Shown: in pieces, positions 1 through 12,729 of the stretch | How the letters are laid out: each line of letters starts with the position of its first letter | Position numbering within the stretch: position 1 is the first letter of the stretch | NCBI GenBank assembly: GCA_033977485.1 | Contig: CM066989.1 | Span: 35,776,595-35,840,594 of the forward strand | Direction: 5' to 3' | DNA length: 64,000 nt | Source: Hydrangea macrophylla | Taxonomy: Eukaryota; Streptophyta; Magnoliopsida; Cornales; Hydrangeaceae | Notes under the pieces: generated by a model | Seen by the model: only the letters and a program-made list of their open reading frames with translations | Told to the model about the DNA's origin: nothing | Database searches by the model: none | Made by a program: the position numbers and the translations under genes

Positions 1-95
1 TTTTGATTGCTTCTGCTAGATCTCTGTACAAGTTAAAAGGCCTCGTCGGCCGGTCATGATCCCTAAATCTATTATATTGAATTTGGGGGCGTGAC
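1..95 (+). mobile_element. 3' terminal piece of a family B LTR
   Basis: The last bases of a Ty3/gypsy-type family B LTR, ending in GGGGGCGTGACA at position 95. The same sequence recurs at 5656-5750, where it closes the B block 2557-5750. The rest of this LTR lies outside the window to the left. The DNA joins directly to a reversed family A LTR piece. Confidence 0.8.
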
Positions 96-2556
96 AGTTT
101 GACATAAACTTAAAGCATATAAAAGTAAATTCTCTTTCCAGCAGTTGTTCTCAATTAGCGTAGTCATAAGGTTCTTCCTGATTGTAACCTGAAAAGCCTG
201 AACACGAATGTCCAGGACGCATCAACGCCATCTGCTTCAAGAAGCTGGTGAGTATTAAAAATATAACTTTGAATGTAAAACATACTCACTTACCATTTTC
301 AAATTCCCATTTAATTCCATGAGTTTACATTAGAGTAAAGAGTTCATTTTAGAAAACAACAACAATATCATTTGAAAGCTATAATTCACATATATGTGAC
401 CGTGTATGAAAACAATGCACCAAACTCATCTTACCGACTCTTTTCTCTCGACAAAACCCAACAATCCATTATCACACACCAGTATCTTTGAAATACTCCG
501 ATAGCCACACTTTAGCACAGGGGTGCTAGGGAATGTCCGGTTTACCTCACACTTTGGTCCGGGGTACCAGGGAGTGTCCAATGCCTCACACTTTAATACC
601 TAATCCGCCATGCAAATACCGTAGGAACCCTCACGCAGTATCCAGACTCGGGTATCAGGGAGTGTCCGTAGGCCACACTTTAGCACTACCATGGGTGCCA
701 GGGAATGTCCAAGTTCGGCTTCACACACTTTGACGCTACCATGGTCGTCAGGGAGTGTCCAATTTTGCCACCGTCGCATTTCAAAGACACCCTCGCCGCA
801 ATCTCAATCACAACACACTTTGGTACTCACTTACCAGGGAGTGTCCACAACACAATCTCAACCGCACTCACTATACCACACTGTCCATTACTCTTTTCTA
901 TACTGACCAACACTCACCATGCATGTACAACTGACTCCACATGAATGATATGTGACTTAATACAAAAATATAAAGTACTGGGAATGATAACCATGGATGT
1001 ACGAGAAGAAATCAAATCTTATATTAAACAACCGGTGAATTCATCAAAGAATGCTTTAACATGCTTTTATCGCTATTAGAACACAAGTGGGTCTACTTTG
1101 AAGTAATGCCCTCAAAAATGAGTTATAATTTGTATACATGAATTACATATCAACAGAAAGGTCTTTGAGTCTAGTTTCCAACGCTTCAAACCGTGCGCGT
1201 TTTCGAGTTTCCTAGAGGAAGTTATGGCCATTTTACTAAACGTCGTCAGTGTTGAAAAATGTCAATCGTAGCTCTCGGATTTCACGTAAAACCGAGAGGT
1301 GACAACACTTTAAATCAACGGTACGTCGCGATACGGATGAATTAAGCCGTAGTATTCGAACCACAACTTATTGGAAATAAGATCTTTCATTCCCAATTCA
1401 CAGAATTGATTTTGGTTGAGTTTGAAAAATTACCATTTTTGAGCTTCAAGTTTTCATACGAAAATTAACAATGGTGTTCTTCAAATTAGACTAAACTAAC
1501 AGTAAATAAATATGAGATTACATTCCAAGTGAGTTTAGAATACTCACTGTGATATAGATTGAAGAAGTTGTTGAGAAAGAAACACAAGAACAAGAATTAC
1601 GAATTTCCAATTTCAAGCTTTGGCTATGGAGGATTGAGCTCTTCAAATTCTGAAATTATGAACTCTCTGCACTCTCTTATCTCTCTGTGTGACTCTCTCA
1701 AGCTCTCTATGCTAGAAGTGCAGAATGCGTGTGTTTGAGAGAGTAGGTGAGTGTTTAAATAATTAAGCTTCCACTTGGAGACAATGGCCTAACAATCCAC
1801 TCATTAACCACTAACTTTTAATTAATTGGTGGATTAGTAGAATATGCAAGATGATGTAAACATACACTGATGCACATATAGCTCCACTAATTAGTGTATA
1901 AATAACCAAGTCTCCACTTGGAGACAATGGCCTAACAATCTAATCATTAACCACTAACTTTCTAATCAATTGGTAGTTTATAAGGAATATGCAAGATGAT
2001 GTAAACATACACTGATGCACATATACCTCCACTAATTAGTGTATAAATAACCAAGTCTCCACTTGGAGACAATGGCCTAACTATCCAATCATTAACCACC
2101 AACTTCTAATTAATTGGTAGTTTATAAGGAATATGGAGGATGATGTAAACATACACTGATATTGAAAGGGTAGTGTAGATCGATAATGGTCAAGGTGTGT
2201 TTGGGAATTTAAGCTTATGGCATTAGGAAAACACACATACTACAAGCATTGCCAAACAAGGCCTAAGGAAAATCATTAGCAACATTAATTGTATATAAAG
2301 CAATTGTCCAATCAGTCACTTCCAAAAGATGTGGAAGTTTAGCACCACGCGGACAGTTTTAAACTTAAACTGGTATTTTCGTGACACGGTGTTCATCACA
2401 AAAATACAGAAAATTCATTTAATTGAAAGAAACAATTTTCCGGTTTTATAAAAATTCAGTTTGAGTTAAAAGAATTTATTTTCACCGTTTTGGAAATACA
2501 GATTTGAAATTCAACACAGGTATTGCCAAATTTTATAAAAATCGCATTTTGACCCC
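96..2556 (-). mobile_element. Family A LTR fragment, reversed
   Basis: Reverse-strand piece of the family A LTR, matching the forward copy at 12206-15225. It contains the degenerate 'CACTTT...CAGGGAGTGTCC' minisatellite (about 500-890) and three roughly 144-bp promoter-region repeats (about 1770-2160). The right edge is abrupt: after TTTTGACCCC the sequence switches to family B at about 2557, so the LTR start and any internal region are missing. The left edge carries a deletion relative to 46016-48799. Short reading frames of 66-98 codons here lie in the minisatellite and are not genes. Confidence 0.85.
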
Positions 2557-5500
2557 AGAAATTGACACATGTCAAAATCCTTGCAGGAAACAAACATTTG
2601 GCCATATCATTTTCATTCACCTGGTTTTCAATTCATCCACCTACCACTTTCAAAAAAGAAAAGAAGGTGGCACATGATAGATCATATTTTCATCAATAAA
2701 AAAATCATACTTAATTTAAAAGAAAAACAAATAAGATTTTAAAAAGAAAAAGAAAAGAAAGTGGCACATGATAAATCATATCTTTTTAATAAACTAAAAC
2801 TCTACTTAATTTAAAAGAAAAATAAATAAGATTTTAAAAGAAAAAGAAAAGATATTGGCACATAATAGATCACATCTTACTAATAAATAATGAATTAAAT
2901 GAAAAAGAAAATAAAGTAGGAGTATCAATGTAATAAATTAAAACCTTACCTAATTAAATTAATGAAGCACTACATCTTTTTCTTGCTATATAAACACACA
3001 TCCATGAGTTAATTTTCACACCACTTCATAAGATTATGTTTGGAGAGAGAGCTAGGAAGTAAAAGAGTGAGAATTCTTGTATTTTCCTATCATCAAATCA
3101 AGGTAAGTTCTTTTCTTCTCTATATTTATATAGTTTATAAACACTCACATTTACATTATTTTCAGTAATAATTAGATTCTATTAGCTTAATTTTGGAAGG
3201 GTTAAATTAATTATTAATCTAGAATTAAGAACATAGCTAGATTTGATCAAAATGGTAAAATTTTTATATCTCTTTACTCCAACCACATTAAAATCCGAAA
3301 TTTTAGAGGTAGACTCTTTTAATGCCCAGGAAATACCTCTTAAAACAGTTTTTGATTTGTTTGTACCGTTTGAGTTTTATTTAGGATTCGTCTTAAAGGG
3401 TAAATTGGTCATTTCACATTCTGTGATTTAAATTTGCTAAAATCAACTTTAGATTTGGATTCTCCACGAAATTTCACTCGAGATAGACACTGATTTCACT
3501 TTAAAAGGTTAAGAAATGAGTGAGCTATGGCCATTAGAAGTTTGGAATTACAATCTGTCCAAACAGGGCATTCTGCCCAGTTTATTTCCGAAAATTTCAT
3601 TTACACCCCTGAAAACTGTAAACCAACATATAAAGGTCTACCGATATCGGATTTGATCACGGTTTCAAGCTTAGTACTTCTAATTATGTTTATTTCCATC
3701 TGAAGTATTAATTTTTCAGTTTATGATAATTCTTATATTTTGGTATATTTACAGAATGACCCCTAAACTTTTAAAAAGGGTATTTTTGGTCATTCTGGGA
3801 TTTTGTAAACTCATTATAAATCATTTATATATTCTATAATGATATTATGATAATATATACTGTTTTATAAATTTGTTAATTATAAAACCATAGAATAATA
3901 AATCTTACTACTTATCAATTGATTTAAATAAAGGTTTGATTATTTTATCATAGCTATTATATTTCTTAAACTATGGGAAAAATACAAAAAAAATGTTCTT
4001 ATGGCATTTTATGACCATTAAAAATAGTCCCACACTTAAATTATGGTATTTGGATATGAAAATGGAATTACGGTCCTGTTATGACTATTTTAAAAATAGT
4101 GTTAATAAATAAGTTAGGCCTTGTCAGATTTTAAATTATATAAATAAAAACCCTTATATTTCAGTATTATTCTGTATCATTAGGATATAACAAATAGATA
4201 TTACAATTAGAAATGTTGGGGTACTAAGTACGAATAACTACTAATTTATTTATATCCTTTGGGTAATAAAATTGGTAAAAGAAAAGTAATACGCTATTAA
4301 TATTATGATTTTATAAAGAATCGTTTAACGAATAAATTCTCACCCTTATGGAGATTATATATGAGCTTTACGGCTCAATAGTAACTATTTAAAAAAAAAA
4401 AATAGTATTTTAACTTCCAAAATCTGTAGTAAATAATCGATAACTCGGGAAAATACGCCGTTAATTCCTATAGTCTTGGAATTATATCTAGTATTATATT
4501 TAAGAGTTTGGAGACAATCTGACACCGTTTTCAAATGCAGCTTACTTGTAGGACCCACATTTATGTAAGAAATTATGATTTAGGAACTACTACGGACTCC
4601 AAATGGAGTCCAGTTAGTGATGTTAAACTCGGTGTAGTATAAGGAATGTTATAGTGAAGACATAGAGAAGCCTTAATTACAGTTTTATCCTTATGCTTGC
4701 AACCTATGATTAAATGTCTAGTTTCTTTTACCTGTATTGATGTAGGAACTGTTTCATCGACAATTCCTAAGTCGCCAAGGTGAGTGTTCGTATCCTGTAT
4801 TTAACTCAACTCTATATGTGAGTGTTCATACTCGGTATTCAGTTCAACTCCATATGTGAGTGTTCATATCCTTTTTGCTAATTCTACTCCTCACGAGTGG
4901 ATCTGATTCTACCTTCAGTTATTAATAATATTATACAATTGTTATAATTCATTTCTGGAACATTATCGTTTGGTTCCACTGAAAAAGGAATTATGTTAAT
5001 ATTTGTTATGCCATTGTGCAATTCATTCATTATTCCCAATGTCAATTACCACTACAACGAACTATAAAGTATAGCCCTATGTGGTTGGTCCTATTGGGCC
5101 CATGGAATGAAGCCCAAGTGGCTGGTCCTTTTGGACCCATGAACCCGACTAGCAGGGTTGCCTTTGATCAATGTGCCATGTAATGAAAGGAACGTGTGTG
5201 TGAGTGGGTGGTTGGTAATTTGACATTCATGAAAAGATGCCTTTCGTATAAATATTCTTTGAATCTGTTATAATATTTTGTATTCATCACTATTAATATT
5301 GCTATCTCTTCTATACAAATCCTCTTTATGATTATTATCCAGGTTTATGTTCATTCACTGAGCCTTCTGCTCACACTCTCCAAATGTTTTAAAAACCCTT
5401 TTCAGATGACAATGATATGCTTTACGCTGAACCAAATGAAGAACAAGAGATAGCAATAGAAGGAGAAGACCCTCTCCTAGATGCCCTTGAAGGGTCACTT

Positions 5501-5750
5501 TCTTAGGAGCTCAAATAATGAATCTAAGTATTCCAATGGATACTTTCTTTTCTTGTACTGGATTTAAAGCCTATGTAAAGCCTTAAACTCTAATTGTAAG
5601 TTTGTATTGGTGTGATGGTTGGGGGTCTCTTCGATCCCATTTAATAAAATGAATGTTTTGATTGCTTCTGCTAGATCTCTGTACAAGTTAAAAGGCCTCG
5701 TCGGCCGGTCATGATCCCTAAATCTATTATATTGAATTTGGGGGCGTGAC
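2557..5750 (+). mobile_element. Family B LTR, lacking its first ~230 bp
   Basis: Forward family B LTR from about GAAATTGACACATG to the terminal GGGGGCGTGACA. It holds a TATA-like TATATAAAC (2987-2995), a leader with a consensus 5' splice site (AAGGTAAGT, about 3100), two 38-bp GTGAGTGTTC repeats plus a partial third (about 4781-4876), and a 62-codon frame at 3243-3431 that recurs in sister copies. I regard that frame as LTR sequence and not a gene. The TGTCATGACCCG start is missing because the block is fused to LTR A at its left. Confidence 0.85.
2987..2995 (+). promoter_or_regulatory. TATA box of LTR B
   Basis: TATATAAAC in the middle of LTR B, followed about 40 bp later by a purine-rich leader and a GTAAGT donor-like site. 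The same motif is present in the other B copies, for example at 43841-43849 (+). This is the likely U3/R boundary; the transcription start is inferred, not seen. Confidence 0.5.
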
Positions 5751-8339
5751 AGTTTGACATAAACTTAAAGCATATAAAAGTAAATTCTCTTTCCAGCAGT
5801 TGTTCTCAATTAGCGTAGTCATAAGGTTCTTCCTGATTGTAACCTGAAAAGCCTGAACACGAATGTCCAGGACGCATCAACGCCATCTGCTTCAAGAAGC
5901 TGATGAGTATTAAAAATATAACTTTGAATGTAAAACATACTCACTTACCATTTTCAAATTCCCATTTAATTCCATGAGTTTACATTAGAGTAAAGAGTTC
6001 ATTTTAGAAAACAACAACAATATCATTTGAAAGCTATAATTCACATATATGTGACCGTGTATGAAAACAATGCACCAAACTCATCTTACCGACTCTTTTC
6101 TCTCGACAAAACCCAACAATCCATTATCACACACCAGTATCTTTGAAATACTCCGATAGCCACACTTTAGCACAGGGGTGCTAGGGAATGTCCGGTTTAC
6201 CTCACACTTTGGTCCGGGGTACCAGGGAGTGTCCAATGCCTCACACTTTAATACCTAATCCGCCATGCAAATACCGGAGGAACCCTCACGCAGTATCCAG
6301 ACTCGGGTATCAGGGAGTGTCCGTAGGCCACACTTTAGCACTACCATGGGTGCCAGGGAATGTCCAAGTTCGGCTTCACACACTTTGACGCTACCATGGT
6401 CATCAGGGAGTGTCCAATTTTGCCACCGTCGCATTTCAAAGACACCCTCGCCGCAATCTCAATCACAACACACTTTGGTACTCACTTACCAGGGAGTGTC
6501 CACAACACAATCTCAACCGCACTCACTATACCACACTGTCCATTACTCTTTTCTATACTGACCAACACTCACCATGCATGTACAACTGACTCCACATGAA
6601 TGATATGTGACTTAATACAAAAATATAAAGTACTGGAAATGATAACCATGGATGTACGAGAAGAAATCAAATCTTATATTAAACAACCGGTGAATTCATC
6701 AAAGAATGCTTTAACATGCTTTTATCGCTATTAGAACACAAGTGGGTCTACTTTGAAGTAATGCCCTAAAAAATGAGTTAAATTTTGTATACATGAATTA
6801 CATATCAACAGAAAGGTCTTTGAGTCTAGTTTTCAACGCTTCAAACCGTGCGTGTTTTCGAGTTTCCTAGAGGAAGTTATGGCCATTTTACTAAAGTCGT
6901 CAGTGCTGAAAAATGTCAATCGTAGCTCTCGGATTTCACGTAAAACCGAGAGGTGACAACACTTTAAATCAACGGTACGTCGCGATACGGATGAATTAAG
7001 CCGTAGTATTCGAACCACAACTTATTGGGACTAAGATCTTTCATTCCCAATTCACAGAATTGATTTTGGTTGAGTTTGAAAAATTACCATTTTTGAGCTT
7101 CAAGCTTTCATACGAAAATTAACAATGGTGTTCTTCAAATTAGACTAAACTAACAGTAAATAAATATGAGATTACATTCCAAGTGAGTTTAGAATACTCA
7201 CTGTGATATAGATTGAAGAAGTTGTTGAGAAAGAAATACAAGAACAAGAATTACGAATTTCCAATTTCAAGCTTTGGCTATGGAGGATTGAGCTCTTCAA
7301 ATTCTGAAATTATGAACTCTCTGCACTCTCTTATCTCTCTGTGTGACTCTCTCAAGCTCTGTATACTAGAAGTGCAGAATGCGTGTGTTTGAGAGAGTAG
7401 GTGAGTGTTTAAATAATTAAGCTTCCACTTGGAGACAATGGCCTAACAATCCACTCATTAACCACTAACTTTTAATTAATTGGTGGATTAGTAGAATATG
7501 CAAGATGATGTAAACATACACTGATGCACATATAGCTCCACTAATTAGTGTATAAATAACCAAGTCTCCACTTGGAGACAATGGCCTAACAATCTAATCA
7601 TTAACCACTAACTTTCTAATCAATTGGTAGTTTATAAGGAATATGCAAGATGATGTAAACATACACTGATGCACATATACCTCCACTAATTAGTGTATAA
7701 ATAACCAAGTCTCCACTTGGAGACAATGGCCTAACAATCCAATCATTAACCACTAACTTCTAATTAATTGGTAGTTTATAAGGAATATGGAGGATGATGT
7801 AAACATACACTGATATTGAAAGGGTAGTGTAGATCGATAATGGTCAAGGTGTGTTTGGGAATTTAAGCTTATGGCATTAGGAAAACACACATACTACAAG
7901 CATTGCCAAACAAGGCCTAAGGAAAATCATTAGCAACATTAATTGTATGTAAATCAATTGTCCAATCAGTCACTTCCAAAATCTGTGGAAGTTTAGCACC
8001 ACGCGGACAGTTTTAAACTTAAACTGGTATTTTCGTGACACGGTGTTCATCACAAAAATACAGAAAATTCATTTTATTGAAAGAAACAATTTTCCGATTT
8101 TATAAAAATTCAGTTTGAGTTAAAAGAATTTATTTTCACCGTTTTGGAAATACAGATTTGAAATTCAACACAGGTATTGCCAAATTTTATAAAAATCGCA
8201 TTTTGACCCCAAAAGTAATTTCAATTATGAGATCAGTTAAGAAATAAATTTTACACATAAGAATTGAAATTTAAAATAAAGGCAGACAATGTATATGTAA
8301 TTTTAAATATGACAATGCAAGAAAATGCGGGTTATTACA
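5751..8339 (-). mobile_element. Family A LTR, reversed, 3' end deleted
   Basis: Reverse-strand LTR A. Its true start (TGTAATAAC read on the minus strand) is at 8339, directly downstream of a minus-strand polyprotein, so this is a 3' LTR. The distal end lacks the terminal few hundred bases found in 12206-15225: the junction keeps GACAGTTTGA and then jumps to the ATAAACTTAAAGC region. It carries three 144-bp repeats (about 7430-7810). Confidence 0.85.
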
Positions 8340-8384
8340 CTCTTCCTCCCTTAAACAGGATTTCGTCCCCGAAATCAAGACTAA
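8340..8384 (-). other. Polypurine tract region of family A (-)
   Basis: On the minus strand the sequence between the polyprotein stop and the LTR start includes TTAAGGGAGGAAGAG just before TGTAATAAC. This is the position and composition of a Ty3/gypsy plus-strand primer. The same arrangement is present at 12161-12205 (+) and next to 48800 (-). Confidence 0.7.
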
Positions 8385-9540
8385 CTAGTCATGAAACAAC
8401 TCCGGGTACTTCTTCCTCATATCAGCTTCAACTTCCCACGAGGCTTCATTCTCGTCGCGGTGATTCCACTGAACCTTCACCAACGGAATTTCCTTATTTC
8501 TCAGCTTCTTGATATTCTGATCTAGAATCTTCACAGGTCTCTCCTTGTAAGAAACGTTATATCTCGTCTCAATATCGTCATAAATAACCACGTGCGAGGG
8601 GTCTCGTATGTACTTTCTTAGCATACTCACATGGAATACATTGTGAATCCCAGACATCTTTGGTGGTAGCGCCAGTTGATAGGCCACTTTCCCGACACGT
8701 TCCAAAATCTCGAATGGTCCGATGAATCTCGGAGCTAGTTTCCCTCTTTTGAGACCAAAACGTACCACTCCTCGGGTCGGTGAAACCTTAAGGAGTACGT
8801 GATCTCCAACACTAAACTCCAGATCTTTTCGGCGTTGATCAGCATAACTCTTATACCTGCTCTGAGCGGTTCTCATTCTTTCCTTGACCAAGATAATCTT
8901 CTCGTTGGTTTCTCTAACCAAATCCGGTCCCAACAACTCCGTGTCACCAACTTCTGCCCAACATAACGGAGAACGACATGGTCGTCCGTACAGTGCTTCG
9001 AACGGAGCCATACCGATACTCGCGTGATAACTATTGTTAGAGGCAAATTCAACCAACGGCAAGTGTGTCTCCCAAGATTCTTCAAAATCGATCACACAAG
9101 CCCTGAGCATGTCTTCCATGATCTGATTAACACGCTCAGTTTGCCCATCTGTCTGAGGGTGAAAAGCAGTACTCATCTTGAGCGAAGTTCCCATAGCTTC
9201 TTGCAGACTTTCCCAAAATCCAGAAGTAAAACGCGCGTCACGGTCTGACACAATCGTCACAGGTGCACCGTGAAGTCGCACCACTTGTTGTATGTACATC
9301 CGGCTCATCTTTTCCACCGGGTATGTCATACTGTAAGCGATAAAATGAGCCGACTTTGTCAATCGATCCACAATTACCCAAATAGCGTCATGATTCTGCT
9401 GTGATCGAGGAAATCCTACAACAAAATCCATCGTAATGTGCTCCCATTTCCAACCAGGAATAGGTAAAGGTTACAACAATCCTGACGGTCTCTGATGTTC
9501 GGCCTTGACTTGCTGACACGTCAAACACTTGGATACAAGC
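8385..9540 (-). pseudogene. pol: Family A chromovirus polyprotein remnant: integrase, GPY/F, chromodomain
   Basis: C-terminal part of a Ty3/gypsy chromovirus polyprotein that would insert element cDNA and target it through a chromodomain. The open stretch 8385-9431 (348 codons) starts at the first integrase aspartate (MDFVVG) and keeps the SDRDARF and TDGQTER motifs, giving a D,D(35)E core. It then has the GPF-type module ([19 protein letters not shown]) and a C-terminal chromodomain ([17 protein letters not shown]). The frame continues upstream to about 9540 but is broken by a TAA at 9471-9473, where the sister copy at 48845 has a Gln codon. At about 9540 it is cut by LBD sequence. Reverse transcriptase, RNase H, protease and gag are absent. 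It is a dead fragment; the lineage (Tekay-like) is inferred from the chromodomain and LTR style. Confidence 0.9.
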
Positions 9541-10626
9541 CGACTTGGTGCATGCGAGTATAACAGAAGACGGTGCAGAAGTGACTGTTCCTTGGCTCCC
9601 TACTTTCAATATGCTGGGAGTGTGAAGGATTATGAGGCAATTCACGGCCTTTTCGGATATAGGAATTTTCTACGCCTTATTGAAAGGGTACCTGAGGTAG
9701 ATCATCTACAAACTATCAAATCCCTTGTGTTTGAAGCCACAGCTAGGCTTCAGGATCCCATTTTGGGTTGTGTTTCTTACATCTTTTTTCTCGAACAACA
9801 AGTTCTTGAAACGAAAGAACAAGTCTCACAACTTCAAGCTCAATCAAAAGAAGAGTCACCCAAACAATCCAAAGAGCCTGATCCAGATCCTTGGCTCAAC
9901 TATGCCATGGTAGATCTAGATCAAGACATAGAAAACCCTCGAAAGTGTTCCAATCTCATTTCTCACACCACAACTACTCCAATCTCTTCTGAAATCTCTA
10001 GCCCTACCTGTATTCCCCCTGTCACTCAAATTTGTACAACCTCTCCTTGGTCTAATATGATCCAGTCCTTACTGTCTAGCAACAACCAACAAACCTCTCC
10101 AAGTCTGTTGGATCTCGCTACTCCCAACACAATTTCTCCAGTCCGGTCCTTGCTATCTAGCAACAACCACCAAACTTCTTTAAATCCATTGGATCTCGCT
10201 GTTCCCAACACAATTTCTCCAGTCCAGTCCTTACAATCTAGCACCAACCACCAAACCTCTCCAACACCACTGGATCTCGCTACTCCCGACGCAATTTCTC
10301 CAGTCTCTCGTCCTGCCCCCACCACCTCTGTTACTCCAACTTGCTCCTGCTGGTCTAATTTAGTCCAACACTCACAATCTAACAAGTCCCGGATTCCCTT
10401 GGAGCAAACGAAAAAACCAGAGGTCCCAAGATATCCAAATCTCCTCCCAAATCTTCAAGCAAGTTCATCAAAAGCACCTACTCCATCCACTGATCCTTAC
10501 TCTTTCTTCACTGTTAATAACTTAGCTCAAAGCTCCTTCTTGGGTTTAATTGACATGGTGGAGAGTCAACGTGTCTCTAAAAGAAAAGGAAAAAGGGTCG
10601 CGAGGTGGCTTGAGCCTCAAAACTAA
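9541..10626 (+). pseudogene. LOB-domain (LBD) gene copy 1, 5'-truncated
   Basis: LBD proteins are plant-specific DNA-binding transcription factors. This copy begins inside the zinc motif: the reading frame 9529-10626 opens in antisense polyprotein DNA, and LBD identity starts at GACEYNRRRCRSDC, so the first Cys of CX2CX6CX3C is gone together with the start Met. The rest of the LOB region follows (FGYRNFLRLIERV, DPILGCVSY, LEQQVLETKEQV coiled coil), then a Ser/Thr/Pro-rich tail with three 27-residue repeats ending in ISPV, and an intact C-terminus (RVARWLEPQN). Compared with the copy at 41183 the C-terminal frame is undamaged, but the DNA-binding motif is broken. There is no native promoter; the gene sits between inverted family A polyprotein pieces. 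It is a captured gene fragment, probably non-functional. Confidence 0.85.
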
Positions 10627-11828
10627 GACTCTTTTTTTTTTTGTGTTTTCTTTAAAAAAAAAAAAAATTCAAAAATTCAAAAAAAAAAAAAAAAAAAAAA
10701 GGGAAGTGGAATGAACATCATGGTCCGTATTCGAGGTAGTCCCTGTACGTCGAGTGTGCGTGGGATTGAGCCCATATGTCTTACTATGCGTGTCCCTCCA
10801 CCAGCTTAATGTAGTTTGGATCATTGGGTATTGTTTTATAGGACAAATGGGAGGGTAAGCATCCCAGGACGGTATTGTCCTCAGAAGTAAGTCCCGAAGA
10901 ACATTAACCCAAGGTTCTGTGGAACGGACTATAGGATCTATATGGTTGCTGAAAAGCGTGTAGGATGTCGTTAGCATTTGATCTCTGGAGGGAAGCCTCA
11001 CGTTGGCAGAACTCAGTTCCCACTCAGCAAAATCCAAATGTACATTTGTATCATTGTAACTTTTCATATCTAAAAAAAATATAAAAATAAATAAATAAAA
11101 TCCCTTTTCAGCACTATCTTCGCTTCTTATGCAATGTACCCTAAACATTGGGCTATCAGTTCAAGAATCAGCTGTGGAAATACTATCTCTTGTTAGTAAC
11201 ATAAGTGCACTTTCTAAAAAGAGGGTTCTAATCCCCATCACTTTCACGATCCACTTGTGTTTGCTATCATCAATTTAAACTAGCTCAAAGGCTGACATGA
11301 CATGTTTGATCATTCCTAATCCTTCATTCAGGCCCAATTCGATACAATGGCAGCACATGCAAATCAATACTGCGAACACTGATATTACCAAATCCAAACA
11401 GCACTAGTGCATTCGCAATTGTCCAAATCATCTCATTGCCAAATCAATAGGTTGCTCCACTTTCTCAAAACTTTTACTCTCTTTTAAAACAAAACAAAAA
11501 AAATCAAAAAGGAAAAAGGAAAAAGCAAAAAGAAAAAGAAAACATGAAAAAAAAGAGAGAGAGTGTGCGTCGGCAGCAGAGAAAACAGAAAAAGAAAAAG
11601 TAAAGGAAGAGAGAGAGTGTCTCGACAAAAAAAAAGCATAAATATTCTCTCTCTCCCTCATTTCTTATTCACTCCTCCTCCTCGAACGCAACTCTTCCCT
11701 CATCTGTGCCGATCAAGGATCGTGTAAATACATGAGCAAACAATCATATGTGTTGTTCCCATCCATCCAGTACATGCATTGTTTCTAAACCCTATACCAA
11801 CAGTCTGATACCCCACAAGCCTTTGGAA
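10627..11828 (+). other. Tail cassette of LBD copy 1 with a private insert
   Basis: After the LBD stop come A-rich tracts (about 10653-10700), then a segment (10706-11070) that recurs at 18500-18870 (-), 28140-28365 (+) and 42352-42715 (+). The next part, about 11100-11720, is found only here. It is A/G-rich, with a TATA-like GCATAAATATTC near 11634 followed by CT-rich leader-like DNA. From about 11723 to 11828 the shared tail resumes (GTGTAAATACATGAGC to CCACAAGCCTTTGG) and stops at polyprotein DNA. An open frame on the minus strand (10669-11148) recurs in other copies, but most base differences change amino acids, so I do not call it a gene. Confidence 0.6.
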
Positions 11829-12160
11829 CGTTCGAGATTTTGGAACGTGTCGGGAAAGTGGCCTATCAACTGGCGCTACCACCAAAGATGTCTGGGGTTC
11901 ACAATGTATTCCATGTGAGTATGCTAAGAAAGTACATACGAGACCCCTCGCACGTGGTTAATTATGACGATATTGAGACGAGTCATAACGTTTCTTACAA
12001 GGAGAGACCTGTGAAGATTCTAGATCAGAGTATCAAGAAGCTGAGAAATAAGGAAATTCCGTTGGTGAAGGTTCAGTGGAATCACCGTGACGAGAATGAA
12101 GCCTCGTGGGAAGTTGAAGCTGATATGAGGAAGAAGTACCCGGAGTTGTTTCATTACTAG
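11829..12160 (+). pseudogene. pol: Family A polyprotein 3' fragment (GPY/F end plus chromodomain)
   Basis: The last roughly 110 codons of the family A polyprotein, from [14 protein letters not shown] through [12 protein letters not shown] to the chromodomain ([18 protein letters not shown]) and the stop. The catalytic integrase core is missing because the fragment begins at the edge of the captured tail cassette. It lies opposite in strand to the piece at 8385-9540, so the LBD cassette is flanked by inverted family A polyprotein ends. It continues correctly into the polypurine tract and LTR A. Confidence 0.85.
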
Positions 12161-12205
12161 TTAGTCTTGATTTCGGGGACGAAATCCTGTTTAAGGGAGG
12201 AAGAG
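12161..12205 (+). other. Polypurine tract region of family A (+)
   Basis: TTAAGGGAGGAAGAG immediately precedes the LTR start TGTAATAACCCG at 12206. Its position and purine content fit a plus-strand priming tract of a Ty3/gypsy element. Confidence 0.75.
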
Positions 12206-12729
12206 TGTAATAACCCGCATTTTCTTGCATTGTCATATTTAAAATTAAATATACATTGTCTGCCTTTATTTTAAATTTCAATTCTTATGTGTAAAATTTA
12301 TTTCTTAACTGATCTCATAATTGAAATTACTTTTGGGGTCAAAATGCGATTTTCATAAAATCTGGCAATACCTGTGTTAAATTTCAAATCTGTATATCCA
12401 AAACGGTGAAAATAAATTCTTTTAACTCAAACTGAATTTTTATAAAACCGAAAAATTGTTTCTTTCAATAAAATGAATTTTCTGTATTTTTGTGATGAAC
12501 ACCGTGTCACGAAAATACCAGTTTAGGTTTAAAACTGTCCGCGCAGTGCTAAACTTCCACAGATTTTGGAAGTGACTGATTGGACATTTACTTTATATAC
12601 AATTAATGTTGCTAATGATTTTCCTTAGGCCTTGTTTGGCAATGCTTGTAGTATGTGTGTTTTCCTAATGCCATAAGCTTAAATTCCCAAACACACCTTG
12701 ACCCCTATCGATCTACACTACCCTTTCAA

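Larger units (their letters stand above)
1..8211 (+). repeat. 5655-bp duplication (copies 1-2556 and 5656-8211)
   Basis: Positions 1-2556 repeat at 5656-8211 with a constant offset of 5655 and roughly 1 percent scattered differences by eye. Both copies contain the same deletion-bearing B-to-A junction (about 95-105 and 5750-5760), so the second was made by duplicating an already rearranged locus and not by independent insertion. The copies part at about 2557, where copy 1 switches to LTR B and copy 2 continues to the LTR A start and polyprotein. Confidence 0.85.

Noticed and set aside
3243..3431. 62-65-codon frame recurring in at least five LTR B copies (also 22639, 27289-, 29744, 44111)
   Set aside because: It lies at one fixed place in LTR B, begins with TTG, and recurs simply because the LTR does. 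No domain is recognised, and several copies are altered or extended freely.
6188..6599. Overlapping 66-98-codon frames in the LTR A minisatellite
   Set aside because: Several frames stay open at once because of the repeat (RECP, HTL units). This is typical of low-complexity repeats and there is no gene context.
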